Part shown: positions 1-8,943 of the stretch, one piece after another | Numbering within the stretch: the first letter of the stretch is position 1 | How the letters are laid out: every line of letters begins with the position of its first letter | DNA from: Polyangiaceae bacterium | GTDB lineage: Bacteria; Myxococcota_A; Polyangia; Polyangiales; Polyangiaceae | NCBI GenBank assembly: GCA_029261965.1 | Contig: JAJDAH010000464.1 | Coordinates: 1-60,896, forward strand | Direction of reading: 5' to 3' | Length of the DNA: 60,896 nt | The notes under the pieces: model-generated | Seen by the model: only the letters and a program-made list of their open reading frames with translations | The model's database searches: none | Told to the model about the DNA's origin: nothing | Translations under genes and position numbers: made by a program

Positions 1-1
1 T

Positions 2-244
2 GCTGCGGAGCTATTCGCCAAAGACCTCGCGGAGAACACACCCGGTCTCATCATGTGGTCGAGTTACTACCGCGGCATGGGCGGCGACCCCTTCGCCGAC
101 TGGCCAGAAGTGAACGAGTTTCTTCAGGACAACTTCATCCCCGTCGAGAAGTGGGGACCGTTCGTTTTGCTCATGAGACGCGATCTGGCCGATCCGATCG
201 CACCGATGCCGAGCCCGTGGCTGAAGACGAAAAAGAAGAAGTGA
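2..244 (+). CDS. C-terminal fragment of a protein, probably membrane glycosyltransferase-like
   Basis: This is the last 80 codons of a gene whose start lies left of the window; the frame is open from base 2 and ends in a Lys-rich tail. The fragment has an aromatic, Trp/Tyr-rich stretch (around MWSSYYRG) followed by WGPFVLLMRRD. That looks like the periplasmic tail of multi-membrane family-39-type glycosyltransferases, but no catalytic residue is in view, so the function is a guess. The gene converges on the histidine kinase at 416-1903. Confidence 0.6.
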   Translation, partial: AAELFAKDLAENTPGLIMWSSYYRGMGGDPFADWPEVNEFLQDNFIPVEKWGPFVLLMRRDLADPIAPMPSPWLKTKKKK

Positions 245-322
245 GGCTGTGGACAACCTGGTGAGGCGACGTGCCGGCACAGCTCTCGATGCTGGCCCAG
301 CATCTCTATTGAGGCTTTGCAT

Positions 323-344
323 TCCCACTTGACAAGAAGTGGGA
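323..344. terminator. Hairpin between convergent genes
   Basis: Perfect 8-bp arms TCCCACTT and AAGTGGGA flank a 6-base loop between two genes that end toward each other. There is no U-run on either side, so it is at best a weak or factor-assisted terminator. Confidence 0.35.
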
Positions 345-415
345 GGATGTGTGCCTCCGAATAGCGCACAGGTGTGGATAAGGTGCGCGATGTTCTCGAC
401 GCACCGCGCTGTAGA

Positions 416-1903
416 TCAGCTTCCCGCGGGCAAGTCGACGACGAATCGCGCGCCCCCGTCGTAGGCCGGGTCGAGCCCGATGGAGCCGCCCGCCGCTTCG
501 ACCAAACCGCGGCACACGGCAAGACCGAGGCCGGTGCCTTTGCCGACTTCTTTGGTCGTGACAAAGGGCTCGAACAGTCGATCCCGCACGTCGTCGGAGA
601 CGCCGGGGCCGTCGTCTTCGACCTCCACACGGATGCGGTCTGTTTCGCCGTCGGCAACGTCGAGGCGTTTAGCCCGAACCGCGACTCGTCCGCCCGGGCC
701 GACCGCGTCGCCGGCGTTCAAGACCAGATTGAGCACGACTTGCACGAGGTGTTCTTTCGAGAGCGAAACTGCTGGCAGGTCTGGAAACACGTCGACTTCG
801 AGCTCGACTTCCTTCATCGAGCTCTGCGGGCGGACCAGGGTGATCGTGTCGTAAATGGCCGACTCGACGTTGCCGGGCTCGACGCTGACTGGGCTTTTGC
901 CACCCGCCGCCGGCCGAGCGAACTGAAGCAGGTCCCGCAGGATGCGGTTGATGCGATCGGTTTCTTTCCGCATGCGCTCGACGAAGTCGCGCTGCTCGGC
1001 TTCTTCGAGTCCGCCAGCAATCAGCAGATCTTGCATGCCGATGAGCGCGGCCAGTGGATTGCCGATTTCATGCGCCAACCCAGCGGCGAGACGGCCGACC
1101 GAAGCGAGCCTCTCGGAGCGAACCAACCGGTCCTGAGCTTGGGTGAGGTGGAAGGCGCTTTGCTCGACTTCGTCGATCTTCGCGCGGAGCGACTCCTCGT
1201 TCTCCATCAAGCTGTCGGTCATTCTCCTGAGGCTGGTCGCGAGCTCGGTGATTTCCCGAGCGCCGCCGCGAGGTACGTCGAGGCGGCGAGCGCCACCGGC
1301 GACCCGCTGGGCGGCGGTCGACAGATCGACGAGGGGGCGCACGATGAGGCGGGTGAGCGCGTAGTAGGCGAAGACCAGGAGCGCCAAAGCGACGAGTCCC
1401 GTGTAGAGCCCGAGGAAGCGCACCAACGGCGTGACTCGAGCGGATTCGTCGTCGGTTCGCATGAGCACGGCGACGGCGCCGCGCGGGTCGGGTACGACCA
1501 TGACGAGAGCCCGGCCGTGAGTCGCTTTCACTTCCGTGCTCGACTCCCGAGTGGGGTCGACCGTGGTGCCGAGAGCGTCGACTGCTGAAGGCTCGCCGAC
1601 GCGGGTGAGGGCTTCCCCCTTTCTTCCATAAATGCCGATGGCCTCGACGCCGTTGGCGCCGACTTCGGCGTGCAGAAGCGTGGCGAGCTGTGATGGCGAC
1701 CTTTGCGCCCTGGCCTCGGCGACGAGCCCGACGACGGTTCGGCCGAGGGATCGAGCCGATTCGTCGCGCACCTTCTGCAGCGTGATGCTCGCGTAGGTGG
1801 CGACCGCGAAGAAAAGCGGCACGAAGGCGAGCAGCAGGAGCCCTCCGAGTAGCAGCAGGATCTGGAGCCTCAGCCCGGGCTTCACCACGGATCGGTGTCC
1901 CAC
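416..1903 (-). CDS. Membrane sensor histidine kinase
   Basis: A 495-residue two-component sensor kinase. Membrane segments lie at about residues 13-39 and 162-186 and enclose a roughly 120-residue periplasmic sensing region. A HAMP linker and coiled coil follow, then a HisKA H-box (AHEIGNPLAAL, phospho-acceptor His near 278). The ATPase domain has an N box (NLVLNAGDAV), a G1 box (EDDGPGV) and a G2 box (GTGLGLAVCRGL). It starts with GTG; a GTG a few codons inside is possible. It is divergent from the diguanylate cyclase at 2058 with about 150 bp between them. No response regulator lies beside it, so it is an orphan kinase here. The kinase assignment is secure; the stimulus is unknown. Confidence 0.93.
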   Translation of the reverse strand: MGHRSVVKPGLRLQILLLLGGLLLLAFVPLFFAVATYASITLQKVRDESARSLGRTVVGLVAEARAQRSPSQLATLLHAEVGANGVEAIGIYGRKGEALTRVGEPSAVDALGTTVDPTRESSTEVKATHGRALVMVVPDPRGAVAVLMRTDDESARVTPLVRFLGLYTGLVALALLVFAYYALTRLIVRPLVDLSTAAQRVAGGARRLDVPRGGAREITELATSLRRMTDSLMENEESLRAKIDEVEQSAFHLTQAQDRLVRSERLASVGRLAAGLAHEIGNPLAALIGMQDLLIAGGLEEAEQRDFVERMRKETDRINRILRDLLQFARPAAGGKSPVSVEPGNVESAIYDTITLVRPQSSMKEVELEVDVFPDLPAVSLSKEHLVQVVLNLVLNAGDAVGPGGRVAVRAKRLDVADGETDRIRVEVEDDGPGVSDDVRDRLFEPFVTTKEVGKGTGLGLAVCRGLVEAAGGSIGLDPAYDGGARFVVDLPAGS

Positions 1904-2057
1904 ATCTCGGGCGCGACTCCCAACTTCGATACGCGGCGAGCGCTGGGTGAGAGGCGACGCGCGCCGAGCGTCGTGTAGTAGATGGGCCTACATCGATCGG
2001 CTGCTCGGGCCCCAAAAGTGGGCCGCTTTCCGGGCCGTTTGGTACGGCCGCCTTCGA

Positions 2058-4193
2058 ATGGACCCGCTCGTCCGTGCCGCTGTCGGCGCCCAGCAATTCC
2101 TCTTTCGGACCACCGGGTTCGCTCTGAGCGCGCTCGGCGGGGCTTACGTCGTCTGGTGGGCGCGGCGCGGCGAGATGGACGCCTATGCGTATGGCGTTTT
2201 TGCGCTGCTCGGGGCGACCCTGGTGCACCGCCTGGTGCGACGGCTTCGGCGACTCAACCCCGTCGAGATTGCCCGGTTGGATCTCGAGTTGTTCTGCCAT
2301 CTCGTCGTTGGCGCGTACGCGGTGGTGCTCAACACCCCGGGCCGAATCGACGGTCCGTATTACGCGGTCATCTATCTGGTCATGATGTTCGCCGCCGCGT
2401 TTGCGCGGCCGGCCGCCGCCATCGGCACCGTCGTGTTCGCCATCGGGATGAGCACCGCGATTGGTCACTTCGCGTTCGGCCGAGCCCCCGGCGATCTTTG
2501 GCCCCGAGCGGTGATGCTGGCGATGTTCGCGGTGCTCAACATGATCGTCTTCCGGGCGGAGATCTCGCGCGTCCGGCGGCTGTCGAAGTCGCGCATCGAA
2601 GGCGAGATTCAGAAAATGAAGGACGCTGCGCGCTCCTACCGATTGCTCGGCGCGCCGAGCTCCGCGGTCGAGTCGCGAGCCAGACCGTCCCTCAGAGACG
2701 CCGAAGAGCGAGTGCTTCAATCGGGCGTCGAGGAGATCCACCAGGCGATCCAATTCGCGCTCGACCTGTTGCGTCGGAGTCTCGGGCTGAGAACCGCCGT
2801 GTTGCTCCGGCTGATGGACGCTTCGGGTCGGATGCGCATCGAGGAAATTTCGACCGACGAGGATGCGGTGGACCCCGGCCCCTACCGGGCACAAGACGGC
2901 ATCTTTGCCGCCGCGCTCACGCGCGGGGAAACCGTCAGCGTTTCCGGGCGAGCGGCGAGTCGACACGTGCCCTACTACGCTGGCTCTCCCAAGGTGACCG
3001 CCGTCTGCGTGGCGCCGTTGACCGAGAGCGGGCACTCGCACGGGCTGCTCGTCGTGGACCGTGACGGCGAGCCCTTTGGAGAGAACGAAGAGGCGCTACT
3101 CGCCGAGGCCACGCGGTTCATTCACCGCGCCATCCAGAACGAACGGGTGTTCGTCCAGCTCGAACGAGCCAAGATCGAGCAGGGCAAGCTCTACCGTGCA
3201 GCCGACGTGCTCGCCGCCGCCACGACGGAAGCTCAAGTCATCGAAGCTGGCGTCAGTAGCGCGCGAGAGTTCGCGTCATTCGACTTCGCGGTGGTGACCT
3301 TGTTCGATCGAACGACGGGAGAGCACGAGATTTGTGCTGCCAGCGGTACTGGGGCCGACGCGATCGTCGGCCAGCGCTTCCGTCACAATTCGGGGCTGGT
3401 CTCGATGGTGGTGGCGAACCGGCACCCGTTGCCCTACCGCGGCGACTACGATTCCGAGCGACAGGTCGTGTTCACTCGTCGGCTTTCGCCGCCGCCAATG
3501 CCGTCGCTGTTGGTCTTGCCACTGCTCGTACACGACAAGGCGCTCGGCACCCTGGTTCTGGGCTCCGAGCGGCGCTCGGCGTTCGGCGAAGCGGTACGGC
3601 CCACCCTCGAGGTGCTGGCCAGCCACATGGCCGTTTCCCTCGCGAACGCTCGAATGCTCAAGCGGCTCGAGGAGCTCGCGACTACCGATGGTCTCACGAG
3701 CCTGCTCAACAAGCGCGCCTTGATGCAGATTGGCATGCAGAAGCTTCGCAGCGCCGAGCGTTTCGAGAAGCCGCTCAGCCTCTTGATCTGCGACATCGAT
3801 CACTTCAAGAAGGTCAACGACACCTACGGCCACGACGTCGGCGACGTGGTCATTCGCGGGCTAGGGAAGATCCTCAAGCGCAACAAGCGGGATACCGACG
3901 TGGTCGGTCGATTTGGTGGTGAGGAGTTCGTCGTCGTGTGCGAGGAAACCGACGACCAAGGGGCTATCCTCCTCGCCGAGCGCATTCGAACCGAGCTCGA
4001 AGCCACGACGTTCCGTCCCGAATCTCATGCGCTCAAGGTCACGTGCTCGATCGGAGTGGCCACCGTGCCGGGGGCCGGGCGCGACTGGGAGACGTCGTTC
4101 AAAGCGGCGGACGAGGCGCTCTACGTGTCGAAACGCTCCGGACGCAACCGCACCACGGTGTGGTCGACGAGCATGCGCGGCTGCGCCGCCTAG
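2058..4193 (+). CDS. Membrane diguanylate cyclase with two GAF domains
   Basis: A 711-residue protein predicted to make cyclic di-GMP. Hydrophobic segments fill about residues 15-175. Two GAF-type sensory domains follow (about 225-375 and 380-540), then a GGDEF domain. The active-site motif is GGEEF at residues 620-624. The inhibitory I-site RDTD sits at 611-614, exactly five residues upstream, so product inhibition is likely. The metal-binding stretch CDIDHFKKVND is intact. I chose ATG 2058 because the frame upstream overlaps the divergent kinase and looks non-coding; no clear ribosome site is visible. Sharing a promoter region with a histidine kinase suggests linked signalling, but that is inference. 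Confidence 0.93.
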   Translation: MDPLVRAAVGAQQFLFRTTGFALSALGGAYVVWWARRGEMDAYAYGVFALLGATLVHRLVRRLRRLNPVEIARLDLELFCHLVVGAYAVVLNTPGRIDGPYYAVIYLVMMFAAAFARPAAAIGTVVFAIGMSTAIGHFAFGRAPGDLWPRAVMLAMFAVLNMIVFRAEISRVRRLSKSRIEGEIQKMKDAARSYRLLGAPSSAVESRARPSLRDAEERVLQSGVEEIHQAIQFALDLLRRSLGLRTAVLLRLMDASGRMRIEEISTDEDAVDPGPYRAQDGIFAAALTRGETVSVSGRAASRHVPYYAGSPKVTAVCVAPLTESGHSHGLLVVDRDGEPFGENEEALLAEATRFIHRAIQNERVFVQLERAKIEQGKLYRAADVLAAATTEAQVIEAGVSSAREFASFDFAVVTLFDRTTGEHEICAASGTGADAIVGQRFRHNSGLVSMVVANRHPLPYRGDYDSERQVVFTRRLSPPPMPSLLVLPLLVHDKALGTLVLGSERRSAFGEAVRPTLEVLASHMAVSLANARMLKRLEELATTDGLTSLLNKRALMQIGMQKLRSAERFEKPLSLLICDIDHFKKVNDTYGHDVGDVVIRGLGKILKRNKRDTDVVGRFGGEEFVVVCEETDDQGAILLAERIRTELEATTFRPESHALKVTCSIGVATVPGAGRDWETSFKAADEALYVSKRSGRNRTTVWSTSMRGCAA

Positions 4194-4236
4194 CTCGAGC
4201 GAGAGCTCGGACCGCGGGGAGAAGGACCGCGGCGCG

Positions 4237-6438
4237 TCAGCCGCAGACGCCGCCGGGGAGGCAGCGTTGGCCCGGGCCGCAGGTGGTGACGCCGCAGGAG
4301 CAGAGGCCCGCGGCACAGCTGCCGCCACCGCCGGCGTCGCAGCTCGGGTCGCCGTTGCATGCGCATTCGCTCGCGACGCAGTCGAACCCGGCCGGGCACT
4401 GACGGCCGCAGGCGCCGCAGCTCGTCGGGTCGCTCGTGACGTCGATGCAGCCAGCTGGAGTCTGGCAACAAATCTCGCCGGCGGAGCAGGCGGTGGCCAT
4501 GTTGCACGAGCACGCGCCAGCGGAGCATCCTTCGCCCGGCTGGCACGTCGTTCCACCGCACACGCACTGGTTGTTGCCGTCGCAAGTGGCCCCGGTGCCG
4601 CAGCGACCGCTGTTGCCCGCGCAGCCGCAGAAGAGCGTCGTCGGATCGCACTTGAGGCCGCTGCCTCCTGCGCCTTGGCGAGTGCAATCGTTGTCGCAGG
4701 AGCCGCAGGTGAGGCTCGTGGTGGTGAACACGTTCTCACAGCCGTCGTCCGGTAGCGGCGGACCCGGCTCGAGGCAGTTGGCGAATCCGAGCTGACACGA
4801 CGAGGTGCAGCGGCTGTTCTCGCACGCGAGCGACAAGACGTTGTCGGTGGCGCAGGGGCGGTTGCACGCGCCGCAGTTGTTCACGTCCGCGCTGACGTCG
4901 GCTTCGCAGCCGTCGTCCGGAGCGGGGGAGGCCGGCCTGTTGCAGTTTCCGAAGCCGGTGTTGCACGCCGACGTGCAGCTGCCGTTCGAGCACTGTCTCT
5001 GAAGCACGTTGTCCGAGCTGCAGGCGCGGTCGCAGACGCCGCAGTGGTCGACGTCCGAGGTGATGTCCGTTTCGCAGCCGTTCATCACGTCGCCGTCGCA
5101 GTCGCTCGTGCCCGCAGGGCAGTTCGTGATGACGCACATGCTGCCGACGCAGCCGGTGTTGCCGGTCGGGCTCATGCAGACGTTGCCACAGGCGCCGCAG
5201 TTGTTGTCGTCGTTGCCGGTGTCCGTTTCGCAGCCGTCATCCGGAGTCGGGGCCGCCGGCGACATGCAATCGCCGCCGCCAGCGTTGCAGATGGCGTCGC
5301 AAAGTCCGTTTTCGCACCGGGTCGAGCTCGTGCCGGCGGTGACGCACGCACGCCCACAGCCACCGCAGTGCAGCGCGTTGTCGGCGGTCGCGGTTTCGTG
5401 CTCGCAGCCGTTTGCCGGGTTGAGATCGCAGTCCTCGAATCCCGGCTGACAGGTGTCGACTCGGCAGATCCCACCGTTGCAGCTCGAGGTGGTGTTCGGG
5501 AGGTTGCAGACGTTGCCGCAGAACCCGCAGTTCATCGGGTCGTTGCCGAGGTTGGCTTCGCAGGCGTCGGCGCTGTCGTCGTTGCAGTCCGCCAGGCCGA
5601 TTGGGCACAGGTCCTGACCGCACGTGCCGGCGCGGCACCGCGGGCTCGAGCCGAACTGGCCCATGCACACCGTCGAGCAATCGCCGCAGGACTTGTGGTC
5701 GAGGTTGGTATTGGCTTCGCAGCCGTTGAGCGCGTCGCCGTCGCAGTCTTGGAAACCACCGGTGCAGGCGCCCACGGTGCAAACGCCGCCGGCGCAACCC
5801 GCCGTGGCGTTGGCGACGGAACACGGGTTGCCACACGCGCCGCATTGCGCGGGATCCGTGTCGATGTTGGTTTCGCAGAAGTCGCTCAGGTCCCCGTTGC
5901 AATCGGCAAACCCCGGGGCGCAGCCGGCGAAGGCACAAGAGCCCGCGTCGCACGTCGCCGTCGATCCGGGAATGCCGCAAGGATCGCAGCCCGTGGTGGT
6001 GCAACCGAACGCTGGGTCGTCGACGCTGACGCAGGAGGCGCCACATTGTTTGGTGCCGGCGGTGCAGCCCGCGTCCATCAGCACGTCCGGCGCGGCGTCT
6101 TGGGACCCGCCAGCGCCATCGCCGGCAGCATCCACTCCCCCATCCGCGCCGCCCATCGACGAGTCGGGCCCCGCGTCGCCTCCCACGGCGCCGCCCGTGC
6201 CACCCGCGCCGCCGCCGACGCCGCCGACGCCGCCGCCCGTGCCCCCGCCGCCGGAGATGCCGCCGGTTCCGCCGCTCGACGCGTCCATGCCCGCGACGGC
6301 TCCGCCGCCGCCGGCGCCCGCCGTGCCCCCCGCACCCGCGCTCGTGCCCGATCCTGACGAGCACGCGAGGCCCAACGACAGACTCGCGGCCAGTCCGACC
6401 GACAACGTTCCCCAAGCACGCCAGTGCAAAGCAGCCAT
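4237..6438 (-). CDS. Large Cys-rich repeat lipoprotein
   Basis: A 733-residue exported protein. The N-terminus has a signal segment and a lipobox ending GLACSSG, then about 100 residues of Gly/Ala/Ser/Thr linker. The rest is a chain of Cys-rich repeats of roughly 45-60 residues, each built around C-G-x-C-x-x-x-C and D-C-D/N-G-D units such as FQDCDGDALNGCE. Disulfide-rich outer-surface modules of this kind are common in myxobacterial lipoproteins and have no agreed function. The start at 6438 is fixed by a strong ribosome site, AGGAGG, 11 bases upstream. It is the last gene of the leftward run. The acidic D-C-D-x-D units could bind calcium; that is inference. Confidence 0.88.
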   Translation of the reverse strand: MAALHWRAWGTLSVGLAASLSLGLACSSGSGTSAGAGGTAGAGGGGAVAGMDASSGGTGGISGGGGTGGGVGGVGGGAGGTGGAVGGDAGPDSSMGGADGGVDAAGDGAGGSQDAAPDVLMDAGCTAGTKQCGASCVSVDDPAFGCTTTGCDPCGIPGSTATCDAGSCAFAGCAPGFADCNGDLSDFCETNIDTDPAQCGACGNPCSVANATAGCAGGVCTVGACTGGFQDCDGDALNGCEANTNLDHKSCGDCSTVCMGQFGSSPRCRAGTCGQDLCPIGLADCNDDSADACEANLGNDPMNCGFCGNVCNLPNTTSSCNGGICRVDTCQPGFEDCDLNPANGCEHETATADNALHCGGCGRACVTAGTSSTRCENGLCDAICNAGGGDCMSPAAPTPDDGCETDTGNDDNNCGACGNVCMSPTGNTGCVGSMCVITNCPAGTSDCDGDVMNGCETDITSDVDHCGVCDRACSSDNVLQRQCSNGSCTSACNTGFGNCNRPASPAPDDGCEADVSADVNNCGACNRPCATDNVLSLACENSRCTSSCQLGFANCLEPGPPLPDDGCENVFTTTSLTCGSCDNDCTRQGAGGSGLKCDPTTLFCGCAGNSGRCGTGATCDGNNQCVCGGTTCQPGEGCSAGACSCNMATACSAGEICCQTPAGCIDVTSDPTSCGACGRQCPAGFDCVASECACNGDPSCDAGGGGSCAAGLCSCGVTTCGPGQRCLPGGVCG

Positions 6439-6506
6439 GAAAATAAGCGCCTCCTGCTTAATGCAGTAGCACAGGCGCCCCTGACCGGGCCACCCGCGCT
6501 TTTTTT

Positions 6507-6869
6507 TCACTCGTCGCGATGCACGGTATCCGGCGCGAATGCCGGCAGACAAACGGCGATGTACTCCGCGCCGTTGTCGCCGGGGGTGCTGTAGCGAACC
6601 CATTCGCCGCGCTTTGCCAGAACCGATTGCCCTGCGTTCACGTCGAGTGAGCCGCCTTCGTATTCGACGCGCAAACACCCCTTCAAGACGACGGTGTACT
6701 CGTCGAACTCCGGACGCTGACCGGGTTCGACCCATCCGCCGGGAGATCGCATGTGGGCAACGCTCACGCGCTCTTCCCCCGTGTTGACTCGGCCGACGTG
6801 CTCGTCGATGAGCTTGGGTTTGTTTCCTGCAGCTTCGACGCGGGTCGGCTTTTCGATGAGGGTGGCCAT
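6507..6869 (-). CDS. Small cupin-domain protein
   Basis: A 120-residue single-domain protein with cupin-fold features: a G-x-P/E stretch (EPGQRPEFDEYTVVLKG), a central GSLDVNAGQS and a C-terminal strand ending EYIAVCLPAF. Canonical cupin motif 1 has two His and one Glu; here the region reads RPEFDEY with no His pair. It may therefore bind a small ligand or lack metal. No signal peptide, so cytosolic. It lies 36 bp after the glycosidase-like gene and 68 bp before the Cys-rich lipoprotein on the same strand, so it is probably co-transcribed. Substrate unknown. Confidence 0.82.
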   Translation of the reverse strand: MATLIEKPTRVEAAGNKPKLIDEHVGRVNTGEERVSVAHMRSPGGWVEPGQRPEFDEYTVVLKGCLRVEYEGGSLDVNAGQSVLAKRGEWVRYSTPGDNGAEYIAVCLPAFAPDTVHRDE

Positions 6870-6905
6870 GGCTCGGCCGAGCGTACACGCGCGGCGAGCT
6901 TCGAC

Positions 6906-7778
6906 TCAACCGCCGCGTGGTGGCCGGTCTCGCAGGAATACCATCCAGTTCGTCTGCTTGTCGGTTCGTCGAAAATCGTCTCCGAGTCGGCGACGCTGGC
7001 CGGTTTTCGGGTCGCGGTAGAACCCCTCGCTCCAACGACCCATGTCGAGGTTCATCGCCGCGACCGCGCCGAGAGCGACGAGGTCGGCGGTGAACTGCGC
7101 GAGCTCGAGCTTCTGTTGGCTCTCGACGATCGCGAAGCTCGGATCTTTCCCGGTGATGATGGCCCTTCGGAGCAGGGGCGGGCTCGGTTTGATCGGGAGC
7201 ACTGCGGAGTCCCAGACCAAGAGGTGGCCTTGGATCATCGAAGCGCGGCGTTTCTGCAGAGCAGCGACGCCGGCATCCGAGAGTGTGTCGTCGGTTCTAC
7301 GCACGAGCTCGGGTGCGCCACCGACTACCAAAAGTACGCCTTCCCACGGTTTGGCACGGTGGTTTTCGATGCCTCCGTCGACGAGCACGACGCCTTCGAC
7401 CGCGCCTTCGGGGCTCGTGTAGGTGCCGGCGACACTCATGAGGACGTTCTTGTCGTCGGGATCCGGGCGAACGAGGGTCAAGCCGACTCGCGGTGGCGTC
7501 TGCGTGAAAAACGAATATCCCCGGCCGTCGTGCACGCGACGAAAGGTTCGTAGGCCGCTCGTTGCGACTGCCTTCGAGCTGGCCGACGGCGGAGGAGTCG
7601 GCACCGCCGCGCTAGGCACCGCCGCGCTAGGCACCCCTGCGCTGGGCACCCCTGCGCTAGGTGGAACGGGGTGCGATTGGCAGCCGAGGGCGACGAGGAT
7701 GACGAGGCTGGCGAGGCTGGCGAAACCATCGCCAGCGCGAGGTCGGCGCGCGCTACTGCGGCCGGCGACGTTCACCAT
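6906..7778 (-). CDS. Phosphodiester-glycosidase-like (DUF2233-type) lipoprotein
   Basis: A 290-residue exported protein. A signal segment ends in a rather weak lipobox (VALGCQS) and is followed by a PSAGVP/PSAAVP repeat linker. The body (about residues 75-290) carries FFTQTPPRVGLTLVRPD, GVVLVDGGIENHR and a late AAMNLDMGRWSEGF that resembles the N-[LM]-D-G-G region of NAGPA/DUF2233 phosphodiester glycosidases. The usual double Gly is altered, so activity is uncertain. The ATG at 7778 overlaps the stop of the PLP enzyme by 7 bp (ATGGTGA), implying translational coupling; an ATG at 7796 is the alternative. Family assignment is moderate, substrate unknown. Confidence 0.72.
   Translation of the reverse strand: MVNVAGRSSARRPRAGDGFASLASLVILVALGCQSHPVPPSAGVPSAGVPSAAVPSAAVPTPPPSASSKAVATSGLRTFRRVHDGRGYSFFTQTPPRVGLTLVRPDPDDKNVLMSVAGTYTSPEGAVEGVVLVDGGIENHRAKPWEGVLLVVGGAPELVRRTDDTLSDAGVAALQKRRASMIQGHLLVWDSAVLPIKPSPPLLRRAIITGKDPSFAIVESQQKLELAQFTADLVALGAVAAMNLDMGRWSEGFYRDPKTGQRRRLGDDFRRTDKQTNWMVFLRDRPPRGG
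7600..7659 (-). repeat. 15-bp tandem repeat, four copies, in coding sequence
   Basis: Four head-to-tail 15-bp units (GGCACCGCCGCGCTA and close variants) encode the PSA-x-VP linker just after the lipobox. Because 15 is a multiple of three, copy-number change would alter linker length without a frameshift. Confidence 0.9.
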
Positions 7779-8911
7779 CCATGGATCCGATCCCACCTGT
7801 CGACGATCTCGTCGCCGTCGTGCACGACCGCGTAGCTGTCGTACGCTGAAGCCGTCATGCAGGCGTGGTTGGGGAAAACGCGCACGCGGCTGCCGATCGG
7901 AAGACGGTCGAAGGGCACACGGTCCGGGGAGCTCGAGCTTTCCACGTAGCCGTGCTCTTGATCGGCGACGGCCACACGCAAATCACCGATTCGTTCTCGG
8001 CCGCCCGCGTCGAAAACCCACCCGTACCCGGCGTCGAGCAATGCGCTCGCGCTAGTGTCTTTCGAAAGTGCAATGCCGCCGGCATCGATGATGATGCGGC
8101 CGTGCTCGGGGCGGTGGCTGATCACCGTGGCCAGGACCGATAACGCCAGGTTCTCGATGCGGCAAGATTTTTGCCCGAGCTGAGCGATGTCGAAGAATAC
8201 GTACACGCCGGGACGAATTTCGGTCAACCCCTCGAACGACTCGGCGTGCACCGCGGTAGGAGTCGAGCCGGCGCTGATCGTCCGGCATTCGAGGCCAGAG
8301 TCGCGAATCAATCTCGCCGCTCCGACGACGGCTTGACGCTCGTCTTCAGCGACGCGTTTCACGTCCTCGATCGAGTGGCACTCGTAGGAGTGTCCGGCGT
8401 GGGTCAGCACACCTTCGAGGTCGAGATGCGAGGCTTCGTGGATGGCTCGCGCTGTTTCGACGACGCTCGGTGAATCGGGGGAGAGGCCGGTTCGGTGCTC
8501 TCCCGAGTCGATTTCGACGAGCACTTTGATGGTCTCGCCCGCGTCCCGCGCTCGGCCGGCCAGCGCCCGGGCGGCTTCGACGCTGTCGGTGATCAGCTGG
8601 ATTTGCGCGCCGGATTCTTTTTGCAGCCGCGCGGCCCGGTCGAGCTTTTCGGGGACGGCGCACACCGCGTAGGTGAAGTCGCGAAACCCATGCTCGGCGA
8701 GGTACTCGGCTTCAGCGAGAGTCGAGACCGTGACGGCGCCGGAATGGTTGGCGGTGGCGAGCTTGGCGACCGCCGCGGACTTGGCGGTTTTCATGTGCGG
8801 CCGAAGCGCGACCCCGCCAGTCGCGGCGCGCTCGGCCATGGCGGCGGTGTTCTGCTGCACTCGCGCGCGGTCGACCACGAGGGCCGGTGTCTCGAGATCG
8901 CCGAGCAACAT
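7772..8911 (-). CDS. D-threonine aldolase / D-serine dehydratase-like PLP enzyme
   Basis: A 379-residue fold-type III PLP enzyme with an alanine-racemase-like N-terminal barrel. The PLP lysine is Lys41 in RPHMKTAK. The C-terminal domain ends with FPNHACMTASAYD, where His349 and Cys351 match the divalent-metal ligands of D-threonine aldolases and D-serine dehydratases. Members cleave D-3-hydroxy amino acids to glycine and an aldehyde, or deaminate D-serine; sequence alone does not separate the two. No signal peptide, so cytosolic. It starts 32 bp from the end of the DUF1552 gene and overlaps the next gene by 7 bp, so it sits inside an apparent operon. Confidence 0.88.
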   Translation of the reverse strand: MLLGDLETPALVVDRARVQQNTAAMAERAATGGVALRPHMKTAKSAAVAKLATANHSGAVTVSTLAEAEYLAEHGFRDFTYAVCAVPEKLDRAARLQKESGAQIQLITDSVEAARALAGRARDAGETIKVLVEIDSGEHRTGLSPDSPSVVETARAIHEASHLDLEGVLTHAGHSYECHSIEDVKRVAEDERQAVVGAARLIRDSGLECRTISAGSTPTAVHAESFEGLTEIRPGVYVFFDIAQLGQKSCRIENLALSVLATVISHRPEHGRIIIDAGGIALSKDTSASALLDAGYGWVFDAGGRERIGDLRVAVADQEHGYVESSSSPDRVPFDRLPIGSRVRVFPNHACMTASAYDSYAVVHDGDEIVDRWDRIHGW

Positions 8912-8943
8912 GAACGCTCGTGGACGGCGCGACTCGCGGGCCG

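Noticed and set aside
323-344. Strong terminator left of the histidine kinase
   Set aside because: The hairpin is real but lacks a U-run, so it is listed only as weak.
374-1588. 404-codon plus-strand ORF opposite the histidine kinase
   Set aside because: Antisense shadow: no recognisable motifs, Arg/Glu-biased, and the kinase frame has all catalytic boxes.
1068-3041. 657-codon minus-strand ORF
   Set aside because: It spans two well-supported genes on other frames and has the Arg-rich composition of a GC shadow.
5044-6357. 437-codon plus-strand ORF opposite the Cys-rich lipoprotein
   Set aside because: Ala/Val/Arg low-complexity translation of GC-rich repeats; the opposite strand has a ribosome site and lipobox.
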